Below, piece by piece: positions 37,729 to 49,317 of a stretch of DNA of 64,000 nt; the first letter of the stretch is position 1, and each line of letters begins with the position of its first letter. The notes below the pieces were generated by a model. That model was not told where the DNA came from. It was given only the letters and a program-made list of their open reading frames with translations, and searched no databases. The stretch is from Ilyonectria destructans (taxonomy: Eukaryota; Ascomycota; Sordariomycetes; Hypocreales; Nectriaceae): NCBI GenBank assembly GCA_020740775.1, contig JAHEWK010000002.1, forward strand, positions 5,394,001-5,458,000, read 5' to 3'. The translations under genes were made by a program, and so were the position numbers.

Positions 37729-40088
37729 TCTGCAAATGTGGGAGGCTTCACAGGGTACTACTTTTGGAGGAAGCGCGATGCGTGTTTGGAATTTTTGTTT
37801 TCTACATCTGGGCGTTCATGCTTTGGGAGTCTTTTGCTGGTCTTCGGCGGGTTTTCCTTCTGTACATGGTCATTGTTTTCCTTCTGCACATGATCATTGA
37901 TTTCCTTCTGTACATGATCATTGATTTCCTTCTGTACATGGTCATTGTTTTCTTTTCCTCTCCGTAGCTCTCTCTCTTTACCCGTCCTATTCGATTTTAC
38001 TTCTGGATGGAGTTTGGCGTAATCTGTAGCTGGCTCTGTTCTCACTCCATTTTCGTATATAAGCAATGAAACTCATTTTTGTCAACGCTGGCGACGTATC
38101 TTGTCCTCATCCGTCCTACATCCCCAAGAGTGCTAGATTTTTCATGATCTTTCGCCTGGTGGCCCTCGGTCCTCGGTGTGAAATTGACACAATTTCGCAA
38201 AAGAGAGGCGAGCTACAGCCGGAAATGACAAGTCACCCTTTCCCTCGTATCCGCCCTATGGAGCTGCAACCGGAAAAATGTTTGTAATCAGTTTTGTTAT
38301 TGGGGGTGGCAACTGAGTTGCCTATTGAGCCCTCGACTTCCGGGCTGCTACACCCTTCGCCTGACCATGATTCCGTACGTCAGACTGGGAGCGCCGGCAT
38401 GCGCAAAGCGAACACCCGAGAGAGTCGGCCGCTCCTTGCTCGACGTCGAATCGGTACCGGACACCAAAAGATGACCTCAGACATACTCTCATCAATGTGA
38501 CTTCACAATGTCGCCATCCAGGTGGCTATAGAGGAACGTGTAAAGTCATTGGTCGGAAACTACTCGCGGAGATGTGCTTGCTGGGGATCCGTCTCACCGC
38601 ATGAGGTCACAATGGATATGTTACAACGAAGACGAGCAAATTCGTGTCGTTTCCAGCCCAATCCGCCATCGCCCCTACGGTAGTTCCTTGCCGGTGGCGT
38701 CACTATAGATCCACCGCGGAGACGCGTCGTGTAACCGATGTTACATGAAAAAGCCGTTTGTCGGCGCATGTAGATGATGGCAATGTAACATACCCCCCAT
38801 ATCGGAACCAACCTCGGGCTGTTTTATTGGAAGCTCCTTCAGGCAGAAGCTAGTTTAAAAGTATCCCCGGCCGGTATCCTAGCCGGGAGGATCGAAGATG
38901 GGGATCAGGGGTGGAATCGCATGCGCCGCATGCGCCGCGCGAGTTGTTGGCGAAGAATTGGCGCATATTTTCGCTTCCGTCGCCCTCCTCGGTTCAACGT
39001 TCCGGCATCACAGTCCGAATAAGGCATTCACTGCAGCGCGGGATCTCTCGAGTTGCCTATTGACCACGATGGCTTCAACACCCTGGGCAAAACCCCACAC
39101 CCACAGCCCCTGGCCTGCAGACGCCACAGCGGCCCGCTCCGCTAGGCAATTATTAATCGTCCGGACACCGGAGCGGCTAAGTTGGGCTTCAGTTCCATGG
39201 GTAGCGTCTGCCAATGTTCCTGCAGCGAATCCTACCCGTGTTTTCCGTCGTGGCACGCGGCAGCGGCATTCGGCTCAACCTTCTGTCCCCCATGCCGTGA
39301 TTCGGTCATCTCGCAGCGGCGGATCGGGGCTGCCAGGGTCCCTCCCGCTCCGGAAGGGCACTGCCGTGTCGCCTAAGCACGAGGTGGAGTGGGTGGTAAG
39401 CATTACCTAGGCCGAAGCTACAAGGCTGACCTCACTGCTGGCCGTTGCTCCACAGCCGTCCGAATGTCTTATACAGTGCTGTCTATAAATGTTGCCCCCT
39501 AGTTGGTGGATGGGACGGGGAGACCTTCCGGCCGGGGTTGGCTGTACTACGTAGTACGAATAATTACGGAGATACATTTCAGCCCAGGAAAAAGCAACGA
39601 GACATGCAACCAATCAGTCTAGGGAACACACATAAAGTACGTCACTGCTTTCATGAGCCCTGTCAGCCAAGAGATGATAGCACACTCTTAATTACTAGCG
39701 TCCAGCCTGTAGTACCTGAGCCCCCTGAAACTGGCTCGTCTTCTATGGAGCATGTATCCAATAACCGACAAGGATGAAGGGTTATGGCGCTTTTAGCGCG
39801 GGCAAATACTTTTGAAATGGACATCCGTATTCCTTTGAGTGCCGTAAGACGACACCTGGGTCGCGAAACCCACACGATCCCGGTTAGGTGCGATTGACGC
39901 AGAAGAACCTGTGGCAAGAGCAATTACAGTGTGATTCTTAGCTATCTGATGTACATCTTTGTAGCGCTGGCAATGGACGGAACTTCTGCTACTCCCTGTT
40001 TTAGGTGAGCTCTGAAGTACCTTTCATCCTCTGCCTTTTAACTGGTGGGACACCCTGTTCGATCCCCCCTCAACGACCCGCTGTATAG
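37729..40088. other. Intergenic region between the convergent NRPS and bZIP genes
   Basis: Apart from the minisatellite I find no supportable gene. The longest open frame (38898-39410, +) has a composition typical of chance frames in GC-rich DNA and matches no family I recognise. A 14-bp perfect palindrome, GTACTACGTAGTAC, lies at 39544-39557. Both neighbouring genes end here, so their terminators should lie within this interval, but I cannot place them from sequence. Confidence 0.5.
37854..37949 (+). repeat. Second 24-bp minisatellite, four copies, just downstream of the NRPS
   Basis: Four tandem 24-bp units whose consensus starts TTCCTTCTGTACATG and continues RTCATTGWT. Units 1 and 4 match each other, and units 2 and 3 match each other apart from one base. 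On the minus strand the units sit in a 102-codon open frame (37758-38066) and would encode repeated N-D-H-V-Q-K-E. I see no family, promoter or codon support for a real gene there, so the entry is kept as a repeat, possibly in the NRPS 3' untranslated region. Confidence 0.9.
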
Positions 40089-41510
40089 TCATGACCGGTC
40101 TCCTACCGGACCGACGCCTTGGCCATGGCACAGAGCTTCGATGATGCCAAGCACCGTGTCCAGTCCGTTTTCCTGCCTGGACGGGTTGGCCCTTGCTAAT
40201 AGGGCTGTTGTCAGGGCCCAAAGGTTTGGAAGCTGTGAAGCCCAGTGCGATTAGCGGCAAGCTTCTGCGGCCAGTCGACGGCGGCACTTACATCGTTTTG
40301 AACTTGTTGGCTCCTCATCATGGCGTTGTCTGTGCTCCCAATGCGGGCCTTTCCCATGTGGCTGTTGGCGGACTTGTTGCTGTCGGCCCCCAGTCTCTGC
40401 TGCGTGATGAATGTCTTCAGCTCCTGGACGAGAAGTTCTTCGGCGCCCATGGTGATCTGCTCCTGGAACCCCCTCCGCTCCCATTCACTCCAGCCCTTGG
40501 CGGCACTTTGGAGCGTGTTCAGGAGTCGAGGCAGTCGCCGGTTGCGGCTCAGTCTCTGCTCCTGGTAGAGCGCTGGCATGTCTTCAAACGTTTCCGTGTA
40601 ATATGCCGCGACGGCCTCGTCCAACGTTTCGAACCCCACGGCTGCGGCCTGCTCCATGACATATCGCACGCGGCCCTGGGACGATCCAGGCCGATCGGCA
40701 TGCGCCCCACTGTCTCCTTGCGCCACTCTGGCGTGTTCTGGAGAGAGTTGTGGTTGCGTCTCATTGTCGGCGTGCAAGCCTTGCAGATTCTGTGCCGAGC
40801 AGAAGGGGTCCTCCATTGTGAATCCCGTCAGTATATCGGGAGCGAAACATGACGGTCCCGGAGTCAGTGGTTCTTGCGCGTCGTACGCGCCGGGCAGCGT
40901 GTTCCACGAGGAGAATGGGGGGGCGTACGCGTAGGTTTCGGGTGACTGTAGCGGGTTAAGGAATGTATCTTCGTCTGGGACTCGAGTTCTGAACGGTGCG
41001 CTATCGGGAATAAAGTGCTTCGGCGGTGCTACCAATAAAACGCAACTATATAAGCTCATGCACCGTTGTTCTATGTAGAGAGAGAGGCTCACTCATGAAG
41101 AAGTCGACAGCCAAGCCGGGATCGTTTTGCATTGCTGGCGCAGGGAACATCGAGTTCCCCGCTGTGGAGGTTGCGGTCGGTGACAGAGTCGTGTTGCATT
41201 TGGTGGTTTCTTCGACGTATTGCTGGTGGACCTTTACTTTCTCCTGGAGCTTTTGGAGCTTGGCCTTGGAATGCTGGCCTCAACACGAAACACCGTTAGC
41301 CACTAGAGTTGCTTTGCGTCAACCTAATCAATGCGGTAGTGTTCTGCACGTACCATAGACCTTCCAGCCGAACGCATCCTGTTCCCTCTTCCTTGCCGTG
41401 ACTCCTGCGCTGGATGGTCGACGAGAGCAGTAGACGTCAGTTGCAGGACTCGTTTCTGCGGTCTCGCTGCTCCGGCAACTCGTTGCAGTATCGCTCTCGA
41501 TGGAAGACAT
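40089..41510 (-). CDS. bZIP-type transcription factor, four exons (probable cluster regulator)
   Basis: Reconstructed on the minus strand as exons 41510-41354, 41278-41093, 41028-40292 and 40232-40089. The introns are 75, 64 and 59 nt, all GT...AG, and the last has a perfect GTAAGT donor. The joined frame is 407 residues. It carries a basic stretch ARKREQ near residue 40, then a short Leu/Val coiled segment (AKLQKLQEKVKVHQQYV). Next come the segments HARVAQGDS, GRVRYVMEQAAAVGF and SRNRRLPRLL, and, only after splicing, LPNLWALTTAL. I recognise the last four as the conserved C-terminal half of a fungal bZIP family often found in secondary-metabolite clusters. The residues after ARKREQ do not match the usual NRxAQRxFR motif, although the spacing is preserved. 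It lies between synthetase and exporter, so cluster control is inferred. The C-terminal half is firm; the DNA-binding part is uncertain. Confidence 0.8.
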
Positions 41511-44500
41511 GGCTGGACAATGCAATATCACGCTGCTTCTTCTTCTTCTTCAGCATCGCGGGCTGATAGAGTCAGGGGAGGGCCGACAACAGTTTAATAG
41601 ATGCGATGGGGCATTCGCTCATGTGGATACCCGACTCACATTGGGCAGGTGCAATGCAGTAGGAGGTCTGGCGCGATCAACGCGAGTCCTTTCTGGCCGG
41701 GAAATCAAAGGAACGAAGAGAACAGGGTAGTACAAAGCCTGTGTGCATGGTGGCAGCCGAGATCATCAGATCTATGAGAGGGGTTCGCATCCTGGGGATG
41801 AAGACTTGGCTCGCAGCCTGTCAGGCCAAGACAGGAAGGATGAATGTGCTTCAACATTGCAAGGTGAGTGGGCCGAGTTTGCCAAGCCGTCTTCCAGTGG
41901 CGAGCATGTACATACGGGATAAACATTCGATCCTTGAGACTGGGTTCTATATCACGTCAGCAGTTGGATGCAACATGAGCTACGAGTATATCACCATGGG
42001 ACATATACACCATCGACCGACAATTAGAGTTCTTTGACTGAGGCGTATTGCGGCCTTTGGCCTAGGAAGCTCTGCTCGACCCAGGAAATAGGCAAGCAGG
42101 GAAGATTTAATTTACGGTAAGGCGAGAGATGGGGAGATAATTACCGCCAAAGGACAGTCTCCCTAGAGGCATTTGGCGTGCAAAATACCATTTATCTATT
42201 CCAGCTATATGTATAAGGCAGCTGCACTCTCAGAGGGATGGTTCCGCAGTGGCCTACGTTCCTCTACCCAAGCTGTGCTATAGTCCCCCAATTGCCTTTA
42301 AACACTAGATATTTTGCACATCAAGCCTTCTACTGGACAAATCCTGTTGCCAGGAGAAACACCGGTAGATGGCAGCGTGTCTTATATTTTTCCTCCTCTA
42401 TCCAAGGGATCCATACTCCCTAGTCTATATTCACATCCAGTTACCCCGGGGTCCCCAGTCCCGCAGTGTTGCAATTCGCCATAAGCTTTCCCGGGAGTGA
42501 CTTAAGAGCACCATTAAGACTCTTAATTGCGGGTTATAGCTTGGCGCAGACTAAGAGCTAGGTCGCCGTCAAAGGTCGTTCGTTGGAAAGATCGTTCGTT
42601 CGTCTGTTCGCGGTCGCCAGGCTCTACAGCAATACAGGTACGGCTTGTCGAGGTTCGTGTAGGGCCTCCAACGCCTTCCCAGGCCCTCCAGAGATGGCCC
42701 CATTGGTACACGTTGCTGTATTGCGAAGTGATCGTGGTCCCAGAGTCGGTTGCCCGCTTATTAGAGCCTCGGTAGTCGTTTAGGCAGTTTTGTACTACGT
42801 AGTATTGTTAGGTATGCGACATGGGCCCCCTGTCTACCACAACACTGACAGTCTCCGCCAATGAAGGATCTTTTGAGGGGAAGGTGGTCTACGGGGAAGG
42901 CAAGCCGGTTAAGGTACTTTTGTTGAATCTGTTGCGTGCACGCCCACTGCTGTCTTACCCCATGCTGCTCCGGAACCGACCTCGTTTCCTTCCGCCTTCG
43001 GTTGTTGCATCCTGCCACATACATGTCCAATAAAAGGCGTGCACAGAGTACCGGCGCTAGAATATCTGACGGTAGACGGTCTGCTGCTAAGCCTTTACGA
43101 AGTTATTCATTCTCGGGGTGGAGGGAGTGCTGAGTAAGATGCCAGCCAATGTAGCTTGAATAAGCGGAGAAGAGCACGCCTCGCCGATCGTTTGAATATC
43201 CTGACCTCTTTCACTCAAGACTTGCGCAAAAGAGCCTCAACTTTGGTACGACCTAGCCAGCACAACCTAGCCGGTGAGTCAAGCGACCGCCAAGGGCAGA
43301 CGCAATGCATTGCGGTGGATAACGCAACACGTCCGTAAGCAGACCCGCCATTGTGCATGAAGTACCCTGACTGACCGTTTCCTGGTGGAAAGCCGCCAGT
43401 TGCATATTCGTTTAAGTCGGCCTGGCTTGGCTTCTGCGACATGAAGGAGCAATGTGTCATGGAAAAGTGGATTAGCCGGTTGTGATGGGACCTCATTTCC
43501 TCCACCAATCATGCCAACGTTTTCCGTCTCGTCTGGGACTCAGGGCAGAGTTTTCATAGCTACATGTAACAATTCACCGATGCTCGAACAGTAGAAGCGC
43601 TTTGTTGTCGTAAAACTTCCGAAGCCGCCGCGTTGTCTGGTGGTCTCCCGCCGTCCTCGGCGACCTTTGCAGCAGGCAAGACACGTGCCGAGGCCTTGAG
43701 CCTGATTGTGCCATACAAAGTAAGGCGAAGGTGAGCGGATCTCAGCGTGCGTGTGAGTCGCTGCCTCGTCGTGGTGTGGTCTTGAAGCCGAGCTGTTGCG
43801 CACCGGCCGGGTGGAGAGGCTTCCGGACGCCGAGAGGCAAGAGCAATATGTCCGAGACCTCGAAGTCCGTTGACAGCTCGGGATCAAGTGGCTTCTGGCT
43901 TGGGCTGAATTTAAGCTACAGTGTCAGCGGGGTGAAAATACTACTAGTATTTAGTATTTGGTTTTTTTTAGCTCTACTCAATATCATCAGATAGACTAGT
44001 ATTTAGTATATTCATTAATATATTAATATTAATATTAGTATTTTTAATATTCATATTGATATTACTTATTCTATAGTAAAAATTTAAAAATCATTGCCTT
44101 CGTATTAGTATCCACCCTGAGTGCCAGGATGCAGTACCCGGCTAGAAAGCATCAAGTCCAGAAGCTGTCGTGGGAATTCACGTGGCGCGGTGGGGAGAAC
44201 CATGATCCCATGCATAGATCAGCGTAGTACATATTAATTAAGAAATCCCTATAGTACCACGACATTGGATCCACATGTTCTTCATCAAAGGGTTCCAATG
44301 TGATTGTTGATCTGTCGATATGAACCAAGATGCTTGGCGATGAAGAGTTTGTGACACGCAGGATCATTTAAACTCACATGCCCCGCCGAGTTTGAGTTAC
44401 ATTGTGTCTTGAATCATGCAACCTGTTGGGTCGTGCAGCCATCGATATCGTCGTTTGGTTGTAACACAGCCTTCGTAAGTGCTTCGATGTGATCAAATTC

Positions 44501-45259
44501 TAGAGGTGGATAGAGTGAACTAGATGGTTGATATGTTGTGCGATGAAAGTCGTCGGGTCGGTTTTTGATCTATGTAAGCTAAGCGACGCGGCGCGGTGGC
44601 CAATCCACGATCATGCCTAGTGTACCTCGGACCTTACCCTGTTTAGTATCAGCATGTCGATTTAAACTACGAGACGTATAGCCATGGCGGGGTTGTTGGC
44701 AGAAGAATGAATCCATGGGCACACTAACCCGGTTTCGTGATATCAAGGGGGACAGAGGAATGTTGACAGGGCCTTTTGCACTAGATCGATGAGAGGTTAG
44801 GCCCGGAGTAAAGGTCCTTCCCGTCTGTTAGTTAGTGCCCCACTGCTCGTAAGACAGCTGAATTCATGATTGGCTCTCGGCGTATGCGCTTCTCGTTCTC
44901 ACATATACCGGTAAGCCCAGTGTTGCGCGTTCAGTCTTTGCACCGGGCACTCCGGTCGCTTCCACTCTGTCTGCGTGGCGCCTCTCCTGTGGCGCCAGGT
45001 ATTTACTCCCCGCTCTCCCCGGACAGCCTGTATTTGTTGAAGGATTCTTCCCATTTTCTTCCCAACATGGGAATGTTCCAGGTTATTTGTCCTGGCTGAG
45101 TTTCTCTCTCCCTTCTTGGTCCCAAGGTCGAACGGCGTAAATCCGCGACGTTCGCTTTGGCCAAGACCTTCCCCTTGCTTTTCAACATCGTCAATTCCCC
45201 CCTTGTTTTACAAGAGAGTGCATCTCCAGGGCAAGCCAGCTAAAATATCGAGGGCCATC
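41511..45259. other. Long divergent intergenic region (bZIP and ABC transporter promoters)
   Basis: About 3.7 kb between two divergently transcribed genes, with no open frame I can assign. It holds the palindrome TACTACGTAGTA at 42793-42804 and an AT-rich tract at about 43930-44095. A pyrimidine-rich stretch around 45098-45116 precedes the ABC transporter start, as is common for fungal core promoters or leaders. Short frames at 41741-42037, 43540-43887 and 44152-44367 have no recognisable content. Confidence 0.5.
43930..44095. other. AT-rich, TpA-rich tract
   Basis: About 165 bp made almost entirely of A and T, with repeated words such as TAGTATTTAGTAT and ATATTAATATTA, set within ordinary mixed-composition DNA. 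This resembles a short relic of sequence degraded by repeat-induced point mutation. No ends or coding content remain to identify the source. Confidence 0.7.
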
Positions 45260-48200
45260 ATGGCTGTCGACGAACTTCTAATGATGGAGAAGCCACCTCT
45301 CGGGACGGAGAAGCCACCTCTAGGGATAGCCACCTCGGAAGGAGAGTCTGGCAAGGTGACCGAGGTCAAGAGGCGCCCCGAACGTGAACCTGGCTTCAAG
45401 GATTACATGCGTGTCTTTTCTTACGCCACGAAATGGGACATCGTCATTTACGTCTTCGCGTCCATCGCCTCCATCGGCGCCGGGACTACACTACCCCTAA
45501 TGAACATTGTATTCGGCAGCCTCGCCGGGCAGTTCACCAATTACTTCATGGACCCCCCTCGCATGACCCGGCCCGAATTCAAGGACTTGCTAGACAAGCT
45601 GTCTCTGTATATCTTAGGTCTATTCCTTGGTCGTTTCATCCTCAACTGCATCAACAAGTTTTGCTTCCGCATGATCGGCGTCCGACTCTCTTCCGCCATC
45701 CGCCTGCATTACATCCAGTCTCTCTTTGGCCAGTCCGTCCACGTGCTCGACTCGATGCCGCCCGGTTCTGCCGCGAGTACCATCACTAGCACGGCAAACA
45801 CCCTCCAAATCGGCATCTCCGAGAAGCTCGGCACCTTTATGGAGTTCAACGGCACTATCTGGTGCGCTATCGTCGTCGCCTTTGTCTGGAGCTGGAAACT
45901 GACCCTGGTGACCTTCTCAATCGTCGTCTTCATCCTGCTCGTTGTCAGCATCTTCTTGCCCTTCATCATTCGGCTGCAACATCAACAGGCCAAGGCTGAG
46001 GCTAAGGCCAACGGCGTTGCCAGCGAGTCTTTCAGCAGCATCCGTATGCTGACCGCCTGCGGCGCGCAGAAAAGCATGAGCGCTCGCTATTCTCAATGGG
46101 TGGATGACGCCCGCGCCAAGGGTCAGCGGATGGCACCTTTGCTCGCCCTTCAGTTTGGACTTGTCTTCTTTGGTACGTACGCCGTCTTCGGCCTCAGCTT
46201 TTGGTTTGGTACCAAGCAGTTCGCCGATGGCGAGATGACCAACCCTGGCACCACCATTGTCGTTCTCATGTCCGTCATGATGATCGTCATGTCTGTCGAG
46301 CGAATCGCAAACCCGCTCATGGCCGTCTCCAGGGCCATGGTGGCCGCCTGCGAGTTCTTTGCCGTCATTGACGCTCCCAAGTCCGATACTGGCCACCTGA
46401 GGGAGCCAGATGTCGCCGCAACCAACGACATCGTCTTCAAGGACGTCATTTTTGCGTACCCTAGCCGACCACACGTTAAGATCTTGGACTGTCTGAACCT
46501 CACCATTGAGGCGGGCAAGAATACGGCAATTGTTGGCCCCTCCGGCTCTGGTAAGAGTACGATTGTCGGCCTGGTCGAGCGATGGTATGACCTGCGGGAG
46601 CAGCACGTCATTGAGAAGACAGTAGGTTTAGAGAAGATAAATGGAACCGAGGAGAAGAACAACAAGACCAAACACAAGAAAAATAACAAGAAAAAGCAAG
46701 GAGGTGTGATGGAACCGGTCGACAATGAGGAGAGCCGTGACAACGAGGAGAGCCAACCTGTCGTACCGCTGTCGGGAACCATTACCACCGGTGGAACAGC
46801 GCTCACCGATATCGACCTCAAGTGGTGGCGCTCTCAAATCGGGCTTGTTCAGCAGGAGCCATTCTTATTCAACGACACCATCTTCCGCAACGTCGCATAC
46901 GGGCTGATCGGATCAGCGTTTGAAGACTCGTCCGACGAGGAAAAGAGAGAGCTCGTCAAGGAGGCGTGCCACGAAGCGTTTGCCGACGAATTTATCGACC
47001 GCCTCCCAGACGGCTACGACACTGCTGTCGGCGATGGCGGCGCCAAGCTCTCTGGAGGCCAGCGCCAGCGGATCGCCATTGCCAGGAGCATTGTCAGGAA
47101 GCCCAAGATCATAATCCTCGACGAGGCCACCAGCGCCATTGATGTTCGTGGGGAGAAGATCGTGCAGGCTGCCCTCGACCGGGTTGCCAAGAACAGAACC
47201 ACCATCACAATTGCCCATCGTTTGTCGACCATCAAGAAGGCCGACAGGATCGTCGTCCTACGGAAAGGAGAGGTTGTTGAGTCTGGGACGCACGACGGTC
47301 TTCTCAAAGATGAATCCGGCGCGTATCACAGCCTCGTCCTCGCGCAGAAACTGTCCCTTGGCCAGCCCACGGAGGCGGACGATGTGACCAGCGGGGAAGA
47401 TGCCTCGGATCTGGAAGTGGCCGTGGCGAAAACGAGGAGCGCCGACGCGCCAGAGGACAGCGAAGAGAGGCGACAGGCGCGTTCCAAAGCGCCAAACCTC
47501 TTCTCCAGCTTCTTCAGGCTCCTCGCAGAGCAGAAAAACCGCTGGGTCTACGTGGTCATCGCCTTCTTCGCAGCCTGTTCTGCCGCCGGCACTCCGCTGA
47601 TGGCCTGGCTCTTTGCCCAGGTTTTCCAGGTCTTCACCTTTGTCGATACCGCTACGATCCGGTCGGATGGTCAGTTCTGGTCGCTGATGTGGGTTGTGCT
47701 CGCTGTGGGCGTCGGTCTCGGCTACTTCTTCCAGGGCGCCATCGCCGTCCATATGCAGCACAACATCAGCGCCATCTACAAGAAGGAATACTTCGAGTCC
47801 ATCCTCTTCCAGAACACTGCTTTCTTCGATGACGACGAAAACTCCCACGGCACCCTTGTCGCGCGCGTCGCCGGCGATCCTAAGCAACTCGAGGAGCTCT
47901 TGGGGCTGAACATGTCATTCCTCCTCATGGCCATGTTCAACATCACGGGAGCCCTCTCCATCTCCTACGCTTTCGGGTGGAAGCTGGCCCTAGTCGCCAC
48001 GTTCGTCACGATGCCCGTCGGGCTGTTTGCCGGGTACTGGAGATTCAAGTACGAGCTCGAATTCGAGAAGATGAACGCTGCCGTGTTTGCAGAGAGCTCC
48101 CAGTTCGCCGCTGAGGCTATTGGTGCCTTTAGGACCGTCTCTTCCCTCACAATGGAGAATGTTATCCACTCGCGCTATGACAAGCTGTTGCGGAGCCACG

Positions 48201-49317
48201 TACACGAGGCCTATAAGAAAGCCCGCTGGACCAGCGTGCTCTTCGGCTTTGCTGATAGCGTCAACTTGGGCTGTCAAGGCCTCATCTTTTGGTATGGCGG
48301 TCGTCTTCTGGCCAGCCGTGAGTACGGTCTTGTAGACTTCTTCGTCTGCTTTATGGCCGCTGTCCAGGGCGCCGAGGCTGCTGGGCAGGGCCTCAGCTAT
48401 GGTCCCAATGCTGCGCAGGCTTCAGCCGCCGCGAATCGCATCATCAGCCTGCGTAACCCGAACAGACAAGACAGCCACGTTACGACGGATCAAATCCCTG
48501 ACACGGAAGGCGGCATCAAGATCGAGCTGAAGAATGCTCACTTCCGCTACCCCACCCGCGACACTCCTGTCTTCGCAGGCATTGACTTGACTATCAACAA
48601 GGGTCAATTTGCGGCCCTCGTAGGTCCTTCGGGGTGTGGAAAGACGTCTGTCATCTCCCTCCTGGAGCGCTTCTATACCCTCGATAAAGGCGATATTCTC
48701 TGCAACGGCAAGAGCATCTATAGCCTCGATGCCAACCAGTATCGTAAGAACATGTCTCTCGTCGCCCAAGAGCCGTACATGTTCCAAGGCACCATTCGCG
48801 AGAACATTTGCCTCGGTGTTGATGCAGAGACCATCTCGGACGAGCGATTGCACCAGATCTGCCGCGATGCCTCTATCCACGATTTCATCGTGTCCCTGCC
48901 CGACGGCTATGATACCGATATCGGCTCCAAAGGTTTCTCTCTATCCGGTGGTCAGAAGCAGCGCATTTCCATCGCACGTGCTCTTATCCGCGACCCCAAA
49001 ATCCTCCTGCTGGACGAGGCGACGTCCTCGCTCGACTCAGAGTCGGAAAAGCTGGTCCAGGCCGCGTTCGAGCGCGCTGGCAAGGGCCGTACCATGATAT
49101 GTGTCGCGCATCGACTAGCAACGGTCCAGAACGCCGACGTCATCTTTGTCCTCGGCGAGGGCAAGGTGCTAGAGAAGGGCACTCATCATGAGTTGTTGAA
49201 GATGCAAGGCGTGTACTGGCACATGGTGAGTTTGACGCTGAGACGCACGCTACGCCATCTCCATACCCTTCGCTAACTCGGGTGAAACAGTGCCAAAGCC
49301 AGGCTCTCGATAGGTAG
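45260..49317 (+). CDS. Full-size MDR-type ABC transporter (ABCB), probable peptide exporter
   Basis: Two exons, 45260-49225 and 49291-49317, separated by a 65-nt intron (GTGAGT donor, CTAAC branch site, CAG acceptor). Splicing gives 1330 residues ending CQSQALDR, the usual end of fungal MDR proteins. The start is the first in-frame ATG. Layout is TMD-NBD-TMD-NBD. NBD1 has Walker A GPSGSGKST at residue 426, signature LSGGQRQR at 597 and LDEATSAID. NBD2 has GPSGCGKTS at 1122, signature LSGGQKQR at 1228 and LDEATSSLD. A Lys/Glu-rich insertion of about 60 residues sits between Walker A and the Q-loop of NBD1, as in several fungal relatives. Two EKPPLG repeats lie near the N-terminus. Such pumps sit in the plasma or vacuolar membrane and export hydrophobic compounds. 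Close to the NRPS, export of or resistance to the cyclic product is inferred. Confidence 0.95.
49226..49290 (+). other. Intron of the ABC transporter gene
   Basis: A 65-nt intron with a GTGAGT donor, CTAAC branch site and CAG acceptor. Without splicing, the frame would end in an unrelated 17-residue tail. Splicing restores the conserved MDR C-terminus CQSQALDR. Confidence 0.9.

Noticed and set aside
1..37728. Dozens of open frames of 60-400 codons on the minus strand and in the other plus frames inside the NRPS
   Set aside because: They mirror conserved NRPS codons, recur at the same place in each module, and match no family. A GC-rich gene with few stops in the shadow frames explains them.
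1..37728. Identification as cyclosporin, aureobasidin or leucinostatin synthetase
   Set aside because: Module number, methyltransferase number and, for leucinostatin, the expected loading and release architecture do not match what is seen here.
38898..39410. 170-codon open frame on the plus strand
   Set aside because: Low-complexity composition, no domain, an overlapping antisense frame of similar quality, and no splice or promoter support.
40211..41092. The uninterrupted 293-codon minus-strand frame taken as a complete gene
   Set aside because: It reads through two introns. Its first 21 codons are intronic, and its last 19 codons are replaced by the conserved LPNLWALTTAL end after splicing.
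45116..45259. Extended N-terminus for the ABC transporter
   Set aside because: The upstream in-frame extension begins with TTG and contains no ATG before 45260. Its content is unlike MDR N-termini.
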